A stretch of DNA of 64,000 bases from Tolypeutes matacus (Eukaryota; Chordata; Mammalia; Cingulata; Chlamyphoridae), in NCBI GenBank assembly GCA_026826555.1, contig JAKSZT010000142.1:1163591-1227590 (forward strand), in the 5' to 3' direction. The position numbers and the translations under genes are program-made. Of this stretch, positions 46,735-58,410 are shown one piece after another. Position 1 is the first letter of the stretch. Every line of letters starts with the position of its first letter. The notes under the pieces were generated by a model. The model had not been told where the DNA came from, did not search any database, and saw only the letters and a program-made list of their open reading frames with translations.

Positions 46735-48310
46735 ATCAAAAAAGCATCTTGAAAAGGAAGAAAAAGGAAGATTTCCACTGCCTGATTTCAAGGCTTATAA
46801 CAAATACAGTATTCATGATAATGTCATATTGATGTAAGATTAGACAAATAGATCAATGGAACAAAATAGAGTATGCAGAAATAGATTCACACATATAGTA
46901 AACTGATTTTTGACAAAGAAGCCAGTGCAATTCAGAGGAGAAGAAAGTCTTTTAAACAAATGATAATAGAGCACCTGAATTCATATGGAAAGTAATGAAT
47001 TGGATCTCTATTTCACTGCTGGATCATAGACCTACATATAATAGCTAGAAATAAAAAGCCTATATGAGAAAACATAGAAGAATATGTTTTCTAAAAGAAT
47101 CCAGATAAACAATAATTTATTATACAGCACAAAAGAGGCAGTAATCATAAAAAGTTATAAATTGTACTTCAAAAATTAGAAATTACTGCTCATTAAAATA
47201 CAGCATTAAAAATGAATAAGCAACTACAAACTTGAGCTCTCTCTTTTCCTCTCTCTGCAGCCAAGTAAAAAATGAGCAAGGTATTTGAACATATATTTCA
47301 GAAAAGAAGAAGCCATACAACTGGTTAGCAAACTCATGAAAATGTACTCAACATCATTAATCATCAGAGAAAGGCAAATTAAAACCACAGTTAGTTGTCA
47401 TTTCACAACCAGAACAATTGTTATTATAAAGAATGGCACTAACAAATGTTGGTGAGCTGGTGGAGAAACTAGAATGTCCATACATTTATGATGGGAATTT
47501 AAAATGGTTTAACCACCTTGAAAAACTGAACAGCAATTTCTTATGTAGTTAAACATACATCTACCTTATGGCTCAATAACCCCATTCATTCTTAAGTGTT
47601 TAGCCAAGAGAAATGAAAGCACATGTCCATAAAATGATTTATATTGGAATAATCATAGAAACACTATTCATGTCCTAAAACATGAAAAACCTAAATGTCC
47701 TTAAAATGATAATAATGATTAAACCTTTGGATTATGTACATGAAATATTGTTCAGCAATAAAAAGGAAAAACTGCAGATAGTGCAACAACATGCAGGAAT
47801 CTTAAAGATATAATGCTGCTTTTAAAAGCTAGATACAAAGGAATATATATCATATGATTCTATTTTTATGAAATCCAAGGAAAGGCCCAGCTAATCTATG
47901 ATGTCAGGCATTAGGAAGTGTTTGCCACTATGGTGGTAGTGCTGGCGTGATAGCCAAGGAACACAAAGCAACTTTATGTTGTGATGGAAATATTCTATAA
48001 CTTGTTTTGGGTAGAGGTTGCTCGATTGTATACATTTGACAAAAGTTATGTGCATTTTAATACATAGATATATGCATTTTTTTTTTAAGATTTTATTCAT
48101 TTATTCATTTATTCCCCCCTTGCTACTTGTGCTCGCTGGGTCAGCTAACCACGCCACGTGGGCGGGCTTGCCTTCACCAGGAGGCCCCGGGAACTGAACC
48201 CGGGGCCTCCCATATATATGGTAAACGGGAGCCCTACTGATTGAGCCACAGCCGCTTCCCGATATATGCATTTTAATACATATAAATTATATTTTTAATA
48301 AAAGTAAAAG
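46735..48310 (+). mobile_element. Ancient L1 (end of ORF2 and 3' UTR), sense
   Basis: Typical ORF2 C-terminal text ('gatcaatggaacaaaataga' about 46850, 'ggcaaattaaaaccacag' about 47373, 'tggtgagctggtggagaaac' about 47451), followed by 3' UTR. Frames are long gone. A SINE at 48081-48260 splits the last part. Confidence 0.8.
48081..48260 (-). mobile_element. tRNA-derived SINE, long form, antisense
   Basis: 180 bp with a T tail and (TTCATTTA)-like part on the left and an antisense tRNA-like head on the right (complement of 'gggaagcggctgtggctcaa'). Perfect 14-bp duplication gatatatgcatttt at 48067-48080 and 48261-48274. Confidence 0.92.
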
Positions 48311-48514
48311 AATTTATAATCCCACTTGTTTGTAAACACACACAAGTATTTGAAGGACACAGCAGAAAAAAATATTAGCTTTCTATTGTGAAGAAATGGA
48401 CATATGGACAATTTGAGATGGGAGATTTCCCACTGTCCACATTTATTTTAACTTTATGATTTTTGATTTGTGACTGTTATCCATTCAAAAATTAAATAAA
48501 ATTTGAAAACCAAC

Positions 48515-49134
48515 TGTGGCAGTTTGAAGTTTTTTTTTTTTTGAATCTCAAAAGATTATGTTCTTAAACTAATCCATTTTTGTGGGTGTAGTATCTTTTG
48601 ATTGCATTAGATTCACTTTGATTAAATCACTTTCAATCAACTTTAGATTTGATTAGACCACGTCAGTGAGGCATGATGCATGTTAGGTCTTTGCCCTCTT
48701 GCTGGGCCTTACATAAACTGAGAACACAGAGAGAAAAGTGATAGAGAAAAAAGAGCTGTCACTTTGATCATTTGAGAGAGGAGAAGATCAGATGACAGAG
48801 GAGATGGCTAGCAGCCAAAGCTGAGACACGAAGCAGCTCAAATCTGAAAGAAACATGCCGTATCCTGATCGCTCACAGCTGGACTTTGGGAGATGAGCCC
48901 TGAAGAGAAGGCAGGGTTATTGGCAGAGATTGCCCATCATTTTGCCTCACCATGGGACAGGACATCAGAATCACCAGCAGCTGACTTTGGTGAGAAAGTA
49001 TCTGTGATGATGCCTTGATTTAAACATTTCACGGCCTCAGAACTGTAAGCTTTTACCCTAATAAAAAATTCCCATTATAAAAGCCAACCCATTTCTGGTA
49101 ATTTGCATTGGTAGCTCTGTGACAAAATAAGACA
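48515..49134 (+). mobile_element. Solo LTR, MaLR-like
   Basis: 620 bp, from TGTGGCAGTTTGAAG to AATAAGACA. Contains 'ggcctcagaactgtaagctt' and 'cccattataaaagccaaccc' near the 3' end, the layout of MLT1/MST LTRs. Flanks ccaac (48510-48514) and gcaac (49135-49139) match at 4 of 5. Confidence 0.8.
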
Positions 49135-49193
49135 GCAACTATGTTCAAAGCAGAATGCCTAATTTCCAAACCTCACCCTTTCCATTTGCCCAG

Positions 49194-49766
49194 TGTGGCA
49201 GTTTGAGATTATTTATGATTTACCAAAAGAGATATTATGTTTGTAAACTAGTCAGTTCCTCTGGGAATGATATACTTTGATTGTATTAAATTCAGCTGAG
49301 ATGCCTTTGATTAAATTATGTTAAGATTAGGGCTTTGATTGGACCACATCATTAGGGGAATTCAGTTGAAGTCCCTGTCCCTTTGTGGGCAATATAAACG
49401 GACACTCAATCAAGGAGACACACAGAAGAAGATACACAGGAAAACACAGAAAAAGATATGGCAGAGGAGAGAACTTAGTTTTGATGCTGGAACTCTGGGG
49501 AGAGATGAGCCATTTGCCTGATAGTTTGCAGCCGAAGACAGCAGAGCAGCTGAGCAGCTAAGGCCCAAGAGAGGAGGCAGACATCACCCACCATCTTGTT
49601 TCAACACGTGGCAACAGACCTTGGGTAAGAAAGTACCAATTTTGGTACCTTGAGTTGGACTCTTTTGGGCCTTGTAATGTAAATTTTTACCCCAAATTAA
49701 TACCCTTCAAAAGAGTCAATGGATTTCTGGTACTTTGCATCAGAACCCCTTTGGCTGACTAATACA
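49194..49766 (+). mobile_element. Solo LTR, MaLR-like
   Basis: 573 bp, from TGTGGCAGTTTGAG to CTAATACA, with 'aggaattcagttg'-type U3 text and the end 'tggtactttgcatcag'. Flanks cccag (49189-49193) and cccac (49767-49771) match at 4 of 5. Only 59 bases separate it from the LTR before it. Confidence 0.8.
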
Positions 49767-49774
49767 CCCACCAA

Positions 49775-50520
49775 CCACATAGTTATGTCTTCGAAAATCC
49801 TAAGGAGCTTCCTCACTTCACAGACTCTGTCCATCAACAAGTGCTACTGGCTACTTCTTCAAAATAAATCTCAGATATAAAAATGTTCCTCCATCTCCTC
49901 TTCTACCCCCTAGCCTAAGCCACCATCATCTCTTCAAATGCTCCCTAACTGGTATCTTTGTTTCCCCTCTTTGCCTTCTAAAACTCATTTTTCACTCAAT
50001 AGCTGGATTAATCTTTTAAAAATGTTAGCTCTTGGGGCTCCTCTGCTTAAACATCTCACATAGAATGATGACCAGTTACCATTGGTCTATATCTGATGCC
50101 TACTTCAACATCTTGTCATACACTGTTTTTCCATTTGCCCCCTACTCTTTCACCTCAATGGCCTCCTTTCTGCTCCTTGAGGCACCAGCCTTTTTCTGTG
50201 TCATGACCTTTGTACCAGCCCTTCCTTCAGGTATTCCATATTCTAGTCATTCAGACTTCAGCTGAAATGTCACCTCCTCAGAAAGGGCCTCCCTGTAAAG
50301 CTCACCTAAAAAAGCAGATTCCTTCCAATCTCCCCAGCACATCACTCTGTTATATTTTCATCATAATCCTCATCTCTACATGAAGTTTTCTCTCCAATGT
50401 GTTTGTCTATCATCTGACTTCCCGAACTAGAATGTAAAATCCCCAAAAGCACAGACCTTGTTTGTTTTGTTCAGTGTTGCATTGCGCACTCTACAATACA
50501 GCCTGATTTTAGGGTCTAAG
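49775..50520 (+). mobile_element. L2 LINE fragment, sense
   Basis: 'cattcagacttcagctgaaatgtcacctcctcagaaagg' (read in parts) and 'ctagaatgtaaaatccccaaaagcacagacc' are the known L2 end of ORF2 and 3' UTR. No frame survives. Confidence 0.85.
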
Positions 50521-53500
50521 ATGATAACTCTTTCCCTGTAGGAATAAGGAACCTCCATTCTGAAGACTGGTTTAAATCATTAGATTAATTCCAGGTTAAG
50601 TATTGTGTAAGCATTAGGAAATAAGTTCCCTGATTATGTCTATAATTATGGAAAAAACAAACTTTTAAAAGACTTTGGTGGTATGATGGTAACCTACTCC
50701 ACAATAGAGAGGTTTCTCCACAAACACATCTGTATATATCTCTCATTCATTTCCTTCCTCTATTTTTAAATAACTTTCTTTTATTTGTTTGGTTCATTTT
50801 TGTATATATATATATTTTCCCCCAAAATAAACATTTCTGTGCCTCTGACTTTTCATGTCTTTTTGTTATTTTCCTATTGTTTTGTATTTATGTTTCTTTA
50901 ATTTTTCCTTCCTCTTTATATTTTTTTCTTTATAACTTTGTATATATCTTCCTCCTGCTCTTTTCCTCTTCCTTGAATTTTTTGTTCCTCCTACTTCTCT
51001 TTCTTTGGATTGGACCTACATTAGAACCAAATATATTTGATTATGCATTTTTTTCATTTTTTACAAATAAAAATACAAAATACTATTCTTTTAAAAATCT
51101 ACAGAATTTTTAATGTTGCCTAATATTTCCATGACTCTTGACTATTTTTCTTCTGCTTGAGCATATTTAATTGCAAAATAAGTAGTTTCTCTATCTTTGC
51201 TTTAGTGGAACACAGGAGACACTTATTTATAAAATGAATACAACAAAAGTCAAAATCACAATAGGATCCATTTAGGAAGACAACTTTACTTGAGGAGCTA
51301 GTGTGCCTTACAATAAGTAGTTCTTTTCACTAATAGGTTTATGCTAGAGTCTTTGTGAGCATTATTTACTCTTTGTCACCAGAAATATTGTGAATATACT
51401 AACTTGACCACATTATTTCCTTTCTTAATATATCAATGATTTCTCGTCAATTGTATGATTTATTTTTCTCCTTTTGAATTGCACTGTAAAATACAAAGCA
51501 ATCTCCCTTGGCTTTCTATCCACACAAGCATAATAAACATGCCTGTCATTCTATTATCTCTGTCAGTGATAGAATGTTGACTTTAGAACTCAGAAGTCTG
51601 TCATAGTGGTGCTTTATCTGACATATATTTGAGTAATTATACCTTACAAATTCCTAGTTTCTTGGACTATATTTTGTTGGCATTCTAATATTTCCCACTG
51701 AAAGTGTTCTGTAGCTTGTTAAATTCCCAAAGTGCATTCTCCATTGCATCACAAATTGGCTGTGTATTTCAAACTGTAAAAGGCCCCTCTGTGAGAAGAT
51801 ATATTTAAGAACAATGGCAGAAACAATCAGTTCTTGCCCCTTTGGGCAAGATCAGAAGATCTCTGCTGAGTGAGAGTAGCATTGGATTGCTAGAGAGGTG
51901 AACATTTTGTCATTCCACATATTTATAAGGAACTGAAAGAAGAATGTGAAAAAATCCAAATCTGTTATCATGGGATGAAATGGATAAAGGTCAGAATTAA
52001 ATCAGAAATAGAATAAGATATGAGATCTGAATTTAACAACATAGCAGTACTGTTTACTTTTCTTAAGCATATAGATGTAGTTGTTCCTTATACATAGATT
52101 ACTTAATAGGGTTATATAAAGCTTTCTTAAAATACTGATTATTTTCATACTTGTTAATACTTTGTCTTAAATTTATATTGGTATCAGTTCAATATTTAGT
52201 GACGCTCTTTAACCTCAAGCACATTTTTTAGAATTTACAGAGACAAATAATTCTATATGTCAATGGCTTACAAACTAGTACCCACTACTAGTTACTACTA
52301 CTGCTGTTAGTACCAAACAGATATCATATTTCTATTTTGGGGACGTTTGTTAAATATATTTTGTAGATTGGTGAGAAAATTTTTTTGAACATAAAGTTAA
52401 ACTATCCAGTTTTTACTAAGATCAGTTACAAACAGATGAAGTAGTAGAGAATGGGAAGTAATTAAAAGGTATTACAGGGTACATTTAGGGAGAACATGAT
52501 TCAAGAAAAAAAATTGGGATGAAAAGGTGGATTAAATATTTTGGTCTTTAATGTTAGAGTGAAGGAAATTAGGAAGCATCTACCATGCTCACTTTTGCTT
52601 CAAAATAAAGCAATAGTGAGGCTTTTTATAATTAAATGAAAAGACATGTATGGGGTTTAAAAAATAGAAATAAATAGAGAAGAAAAGAAGAGAGCAAAAA
52701 AAAGATTTCAAACAAAAATAATATGGAGAAATCAAAGGGACAAATAATATAACCAGCATGGAAAGATGCAAGAAAAAGGGCATAGTTTGAGAAAAAAAAG
52801 ATGAGAGTGAAAAAAGAGAGAAGATAAAATAAGGAGATGGAAGCCAAATAAAATGTAGAATATAACTTAAGAAAATGAAATATACATAATGGACTGAAAT
52901 GGAGAGGAAGATAATGAAATAAAAATTAAAGAAGATGCCTGAGAAAATATAAAGAAGACAAATGGGAGAATTAGCCCCTGTGCATGGTGATCAAGTCTCC
53001 AAACACCGGTTCCAGGAACAACTGCCTGGACTGGAATCTGGCACAGTGTGCAGTGCAGCCTTTAGACAGCTTGTTTGTCTGCATCCACTCCATCACTCTT
53101 CTCTTCCCTGCCCTCCTCTGCATTGCCAACATCCAATGACTCTATTGGCTGCAATGGAAAGATAGGGTAGAAGTAGTAGCAAGTATTTGGATTTCTCTTC
53201 TATCCAGCCAGACCTCTGACAGGAGTTTTTCTACGAATATAGTTAGAAAAAAATGCTTTTCTATGCCGAGATTTATATGCTTTTATTTTTGAAGGGTCTT
53301 ACTGAATTCTACCTAGAGAAATGTACTTCAAACTACATTTATCTTCAGTCGCTGGATCTGGATCTGTGCTAAGCATGATGTGAGACTCACAGGTACAAAT
53401 GGGGAAATGGGATATGCAAACAGTGAATCAAAGCTGTTAGATAGTAATGAATCCCATGAGATAAGGAGTGAATAACAGAACAAGGTGGATGTTAGGAAAT

Positions 53501-53570
53501 AAAACACAAGGCAAACTGGAGGAGGCTGTAACTCTTAACCTCAGAGATACTTAAAAATTTCCTCAGAGCC
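50521..53570. other. Intergenic, unassigned
   Basis: AT-rich. About 52610-52960 is A/G-rich low complexity. The stretch 52960-53165 is more GC-rich than its surroundings and I could not explain it. No gene seen. Confidence 0.45.
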
Positions 53571-54058
53571 TGTTTGAGTTTTCTTTTTGCAAAAGCAAAT
53601 ACCATATAATGGGGTGGCTTTAATGATGGAAAGTTTTGGGCTCAAGGTTTTGAGGCTAGAAAAAGTCCAAATGAAGGCCTCATTAAGGCAATGCTTTCTT
53701 CATGAAGTCTGGCATCCTCGGCTGTCTCTGGCTATCCTTCGTCTTTGGCTCCTCTGTCACGTGGCAAGGCACATGGTGTCCTCTCCTAACCTCTTTTTTC
53801 TCTTCTGTTTTCTGTTGACTTTCAGCTTCTAGCTGTTCCCTCTGTGGCTTTCTATTTGTCTGAATTTCATTCTATTTATAAATGACTCTAGTAAGAAAAT
53901 TAAGACCCATCTGATTGAGTTGGGTCATACCTTAACTGACCCAAACCTCATACCTTAACCTCATCAAAAGATCCTATTTACAATGGGTTCATACCTACAG
54001 GAATGGATTGCTTAAGAACATGTTTCTCTCTAGTGGTATATAGCTCCAAATGACCACA
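53571..54058 (-). mobile_element. MaLR-like LTR, antisense
   Basis: Opens 'tgtttgagttttctttttgc' and ends 'ccaaatgaccaca'. It shares 'gggtcataccttaactg' and 'cctcatcaaaagatcctattt' with the LTR at 35172-36050. Flanks do not give a clear duplication. Confidence 0.7.
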
Positions 54059-55644
54059 GTGTCCTAAAGACATACTCAATTTCTTAAAGAGTGTAAAATA
54101 ACTAACTGTACAATAGTGTGCAAGAGGAACACAATTTAGGAATAAGTAGAAAGGGGTTCATGACTTAATTTTCAAACAACAGCAAGCTTTATGCACAGAA
54201 GGAGTAAAGAATGTTGAGACCAGTGAAAACCTATAAGCAAACAAACCAAAAAAAAAAAAAAAAAGAAAAGAGAATTGGACATAGGTAAATTTTTGCACTT
54301 CAGTTTTGCTTAGGGCACAATGTATGTGTTGTGTGTGTGTGTGTATGTCTGTACCTTTGTAGGCATATAGGTATGCCTATGTCATTTAAGGACCTCTTTC
54401 ATAATTTCCACTTTGACTATACCCAGGAACTTCTGTTCTTAATGGGTCTTGACATAGAAAAAGCAGATATTTTAATATTTTGAATAGATACACCTGAAAA
54501 TAACATTGTAAAGATTTCCTGTGAGTTTTTGTTTTGGAATTTATTGGTTCACTCTTCCTCCTTCTTTCCCTCTCTTCTCTTTCCTTTGGTGTTCCCTTTC
54601 AATTAAAGTCATTGGACTTCTCTTTCATTTCTCTCTGCACCCCATAAATCCACAACACTCATTGAAACAAGAGTGCAATGTAACTGAAAGCATGTGAAAT
54701 ATTGTTTTATTTAACACTGAAGTGCTTTGTTATAGCCCAAGAATCTTTAAGCTTTTAAAATTCTTCATATAAACAATAAAACAGTTTTGATCATATGCCC
54801 TCAACAGAGGTATATTTGTTGATAGATGTTACATGTTAAATTATACCGTGATTCTATATACCCTATAAAACTTTTAAATAATAGAACTTTAAAGAAGGGG
54901 ATATGGGATATGATAATATATGTATAGAAATTATACTATTATTTTCATAACAATAAATCACAATGTACTCCTCCTAGAATGAGCACACTCCCAATTTGGA
55001 AACCCTGTACAGATAAATATCAGATCTTGATTTATCCGGAGTAATCAGGATTCTTTTTGCTTACACCCTGTTAATAGATTCATGTTCTATATAGAAAAAG
55101 GAAATATTTAGAGTAAGCAGCTTCTTTTCTTTCTTTCTTTTACACTTTAGATGGACCTGCCTGCAGTATAATTTTCATATTGTAAATGTACTAATTATTA
55201 TATAGTTTAATAATGTTTGACAAATTAATGAACACATATAACCACTACAGTCAAGATAGGGACTATCTCTATCATCTTAAAAAGCTCCATCATTCTCATT
55301 TGCTGTCAATTACCCCCCACTCCAATTCCAAGAAAAATCTGAAGGCTTCATTAACAAGGATTAATCTGAAAAATCTTAATTGCCTTAAGAAAGTTAGGAA
55401 CAAATCCAGAACAGGGAATCCCAGAGTCCCACATGAGGGAACTGTGAGATAAAAACACAGGGTTGCAGTGGAAGACAAGTATGTCTTCAGGACCAGGGTG
55501 ATGGAAGTTATGAAATCTAGAATAATGAAGGTAAAAGCAATTTTTTAACATATGGGAGAGTGATGATATAACATAGATGTGGCATATCTGCTTTTAGCTC
55601 TAGAACATTATGGTCTAGATAAAAGAGATGGCCATAAACTCTGC
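54059..55644. other. Upstream region of the OR4N gene
   Basis: AT-rich. A (GT)n run lies near 54325-54345. A segment at about 55150-55335 looks like an old repeat I cannot name. Any OR4N promoter or 5' exon would be in or before this stretch. Confidence 0.45.
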
Positions 55645-55665
55645 TCCTTGATATTCTGTATACAG
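55645..55665 (+). promoter_or_regulatory. Candidate 3' splice site of the OR4N coding exon
   Basis: Pyrimidine-rich stretch ending TATACAG, three bases before the chosen ATG. It argues against using the upstream in-frame Met at 55579, which would lie in the intron. Confidence 0.55.
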
Positions 55666-55668
55666 GAG

Positions 55669-56595
55669 ATGGAGAGAGAGAACAGCACAGTGGTGCCAGA
55701 ATTCATCCTCCTTGGTCTTACTCAGTCTCGACATGTTCAGCTCCTGGTCTTTGTGCTAGTTTTAATTTTCTACCTCATAATCCTTCCTGGAAATTTCCTC
55801 ATTATCCTCACCATCAGATCAGATCCTGCCCTCACAGCCCCTCTCTACTTCTTCCTGGGTAACTTGGCCTTCCTGGATGCATCCTACTCCTTCATTGTAG
55901 CTCCCAGGATGCTGGTGGACTTCCTCTCTGAGAAGAAGGTCATCTCCTACAGAAGCTGCATCACTCAGCTCTTTTTCTTGCACTTCCTTGGAGGAGGGGA
56001 GGGGTTACTTCTTGTTGTGATGGCCCTTGACCGTTATATCGCCATCTGTCGGCCGTTACACTATTCAACTGTCATGAACCCTAGAGCCTGCCATGCATTG
56101 CTGTTGGCCCTGTGGCTTGGGGGCTTCGTTCACTCCATGATCCAGGTGGCCCTCATCCTCCGCTTGCCCTTCTGTGGCCCAAATCAGCTGGATAACTTCT
56201 TCTGTGATGTCCCTCAGGTCATCAAGCTGGCCTGCACAGACACCTTTGTGGTGGAGCTCCTGATGGTCTTCAACAGCGGCTTGCTCACCCTCCTGTGCTT
56301 CCTGGGGCTCCTGGTCTCCTATGCAGTCATCCTTTGCCATGTACTTAGGTCCTCCTCTGAAGGGAAGAAAAAAGCCCTATCCACATGCACTACTCATGTG
56401 ATTATTATATTTCTCATGTTTGGGCCTGCCATCTTCATTTACACTCGCCCTTTTAGGGCCTTACCAGCTGACAAGGTGGTTTCCTTTTTCCACACAGTGA
56501 TCTTTCCTTTGATGAACCCTGTGATTTATACCCTGCGAAACCAGGAAGTAAAGGCTTCCATGAGGAGGTTATTGAGTCGGTATGTGGTCTGCTGA
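55669..56595 (+). CDS. OR4N2: Olfactory receptor OR4N2-type
   Basis: Intact odorant-receptor GPCR of 308 residues in one exon. I take the start at 55669 (MERENSTVV), which puts the glycosylation site Asn5-Ser-Thr where family members have it. An in-frame Met 30 codons upstream (55579) gives an unlikely N-terminus and sits before the splice site. Marks: LPGN (39-42); APLYFFLGN where most ORs have PMYFFL; disulfide cysteines 97 and 179; [13 protein letters not shown] (118-130); [15 protein letters not shown] at 217-218; KALSTCTTH (235-243); [12 protein letters not shown] (280-291). [20 protein letters not shown] is shared with human OR4N2 as I recall it, as is the end RLLSR(Y/H)VVC. OR4N4 and OR4N5 are less likely but not excluded. 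The open frame on the opposite strand (56065-56340) is a shadow. Confidence 0.95.
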   Translation: MERENSTVVPEFILLGLTQSRHVQLLVFVLVLIFYLIILPGNFLIILTIRSDPALTAPLYFFLGNLAFLDASYSFIVAPRMLVDFLSEKKVISYRSCITQLFFLHFLGGGEGLLLVVMALDRYIAICRPLHYSTVMNPRACHALLLALWLGGFVHSMIQVALILRLPFCGPNQLDNFFCDVPQVIKLACTDTFVVELLMVFNSGLLTLLCFLGLLVSYAVILCHVLRSSSEGKKKALSTCTTHVIIIFLMFGPAIFIYTRPFRALPADKVVSFFHTVIFPLMNPVIYTLRNQEVKASMRRLLSRYVVC

Positions 56596-56939
56596 GTGGA
56601 TTTTATAATGAGAAAACAAGATCGGTGGAGTTCCAGCTAGAAATATTTTATTTAGCAAATAAATATTTTTCACTGAGTATCTTCTATTTGTCAGGTACTA
56701 TCATAGGCACTGGGAGAGAGTTATACCTAAGAGAATAAACCTGGTGTATTAAAAAAATATAAAGAAAACTAGAGTGGTTGGAATATAATGAATAGTGTAA
56801 GAGACTAAGGGCTTAAATTTTACTTCACTGTAAGTGTCAAAACATGTAAGGTATTTAATGCTGTAAATCCTGAAATATCTGCAAATAAAGCCACATCCTT
56901 CTAAATAACAAAAGTGACCATGAATAAATTACCAGGGAT
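56596..56939. other. 3' flank of OR4N with polyA signal and L2 piece
   Basis: AATAAA at 56658-56663, 63 bases past the stop, and another at about 56735. Part of it (about 56650-56720) resembles antisense L2, so the first signal may be repeat-derived. Confidence 0.5.
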
Positions 56940-58383
56940 ATTTTAATATATTTCATACTGAATGATTATAAATATACAATACATCAACATCCTTGGGATG
57001 GAGTTAAAGCAGTGTTCATATAGAAATTTATAATGTTATGCTTATGTTAGAAAAGAAAGAATTTATAAAATCAATGATTCAAATTTCCATCTTAAGAAGC
57101 TAGAAAAAAAGAGCAAATTATTCCCTAAATAAGTACAAAGAAAGAAATAAAAGGATAATAACAGAAATAATGAAATAGAATGTAGACAAACTTTGGAGAA
57201 AAATTTAAAGCCAAAGTCTGGCACCTTGAAAAGATTAATCCAATTGATGAACCCTAGTGAGAATGATGAATTAAAAAAAGTCAAAGACAAATTACCAATA
57301 TTAAGAATGACAGAAGGGATGCTCCCCAAATTCTAAAGAAATTGAAAAAATAATAAGAGAATATGAAAGATTTAATATGACAACAAATGCTAAGCTTAGA
57401 TAATCTTGACTAATTCCTTGAAAAACACAACTACTACTGATAGATCAAGATACAGAAATGTGAATAACAATATATCTTAAAGGAAATGAATTTGTAAAGA
57501 ACTTCATACTAAGATCACGTCAGACCAAGATGGTGTAATTAGAGAATCCTCTAAGACATTTAAGGAATATAAAATACTAATTGTACTCACACTCATTCAG
57601 AAAATAGAGGAAAAGGTAGCATTTCGTAGGTTGTTTCATGAGGCCTGATACCAAGATCTGATAAGGACATTAGAAGGAAAGGAAATTTTGGACAAATACA
57701 CTCTATGGACTTACCCATTAAGTTTTGAAATTTTATTTAATTTTATTTATTTTTTTACCTATTAAGTTTTAAAACAAGATATTAGCAAATCAAATGTAGC
57801 AAAATTCAAAGTTGGCTTAATATTTGAAAAATCAATTTAATCATGATATTTACTGTAAAGTTGAAAAAAATTATATGACCTTCTCTATAGAGAAAGAAAA
57901 ATCTAAGTCTTGCCATTCATTCATGATTTTTAAAAAATTCTCAACACATTAGGAATAGACTTTTTCATTCTAATGAAGGGCAGTAATGAAAAATGTACAA
58001 CTATCATTATTACAATTAGTGAAATCATGCATGCTTTCTCCCTAAGATCAGGACAAGGCAAGGTTATATATTCTCAACACTTCTTTTCAGCATTGTACCA
58101 GCTGTCCTAATCAGTGCAATAAAGTTTTTTTTTTTTTTTAATATATTTATATTGGAAGGGAAGAAATAAAAATGTATTTTTTTTTTATAAACATCAAGGT
58201 TATGCACGTAGAATATCTTTAAATATACTTCTAAAACATAAGCAAATTTATCAAGGTCACAGGACACAGGTCAATATATAAAAAAACAAATGGTGAGTAT
58301 GTGAAGCAACTGGAACTCTGTTTAAATGGGTGGTAAAATAGTACAACTCCTCTGGAAGACTGCATGCTCTTAAAAACGTAAAC
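56940..58383 (+). mobile_element. Ancient L1 (ORF2), left part, sense
   Basis: ORF2 RT-region text in sense ('gccaaagtctggcaccttga' about 57211, 'agaccaagatggtgtaatta' about 57522, 'ggacaaatacactctatgga' about 57691) and at its end the familiar 'cctctggaagactgcatgct' region. The TM7SF3 retrocopy cuts it at 58384, and it resumes at 60664. Confidence 0.75.
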
Positions 58384-58410
58384 ATTACCAGCCCCCGCCA
58401 CCCTTTTTTT
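58384..58410. repeat. Left target-site duplication and A-tail of the TM7SF3 retrocopy
   Basis: Holds 'attaccagccc' (58384-58394), which recurs at the right end (60649-60659), then 9 extra bases, then a run of 7 T (A-tail on the - strand, 58404-58410). Confidence 0.75.

Noticed and set aside
55579..55668. N-terminal extension of the OR4N frame from an upstream Met
   Set aside because: The added 30 residues are unlike any OR N-terminus, and a good splice acceptor lies between this Met and the family-type start at 55669.
56065..56340. Open frame on the - strand within OR4N
   Set aside because: Shadow of the receptor gene, acidic low-complexity product, no motif.
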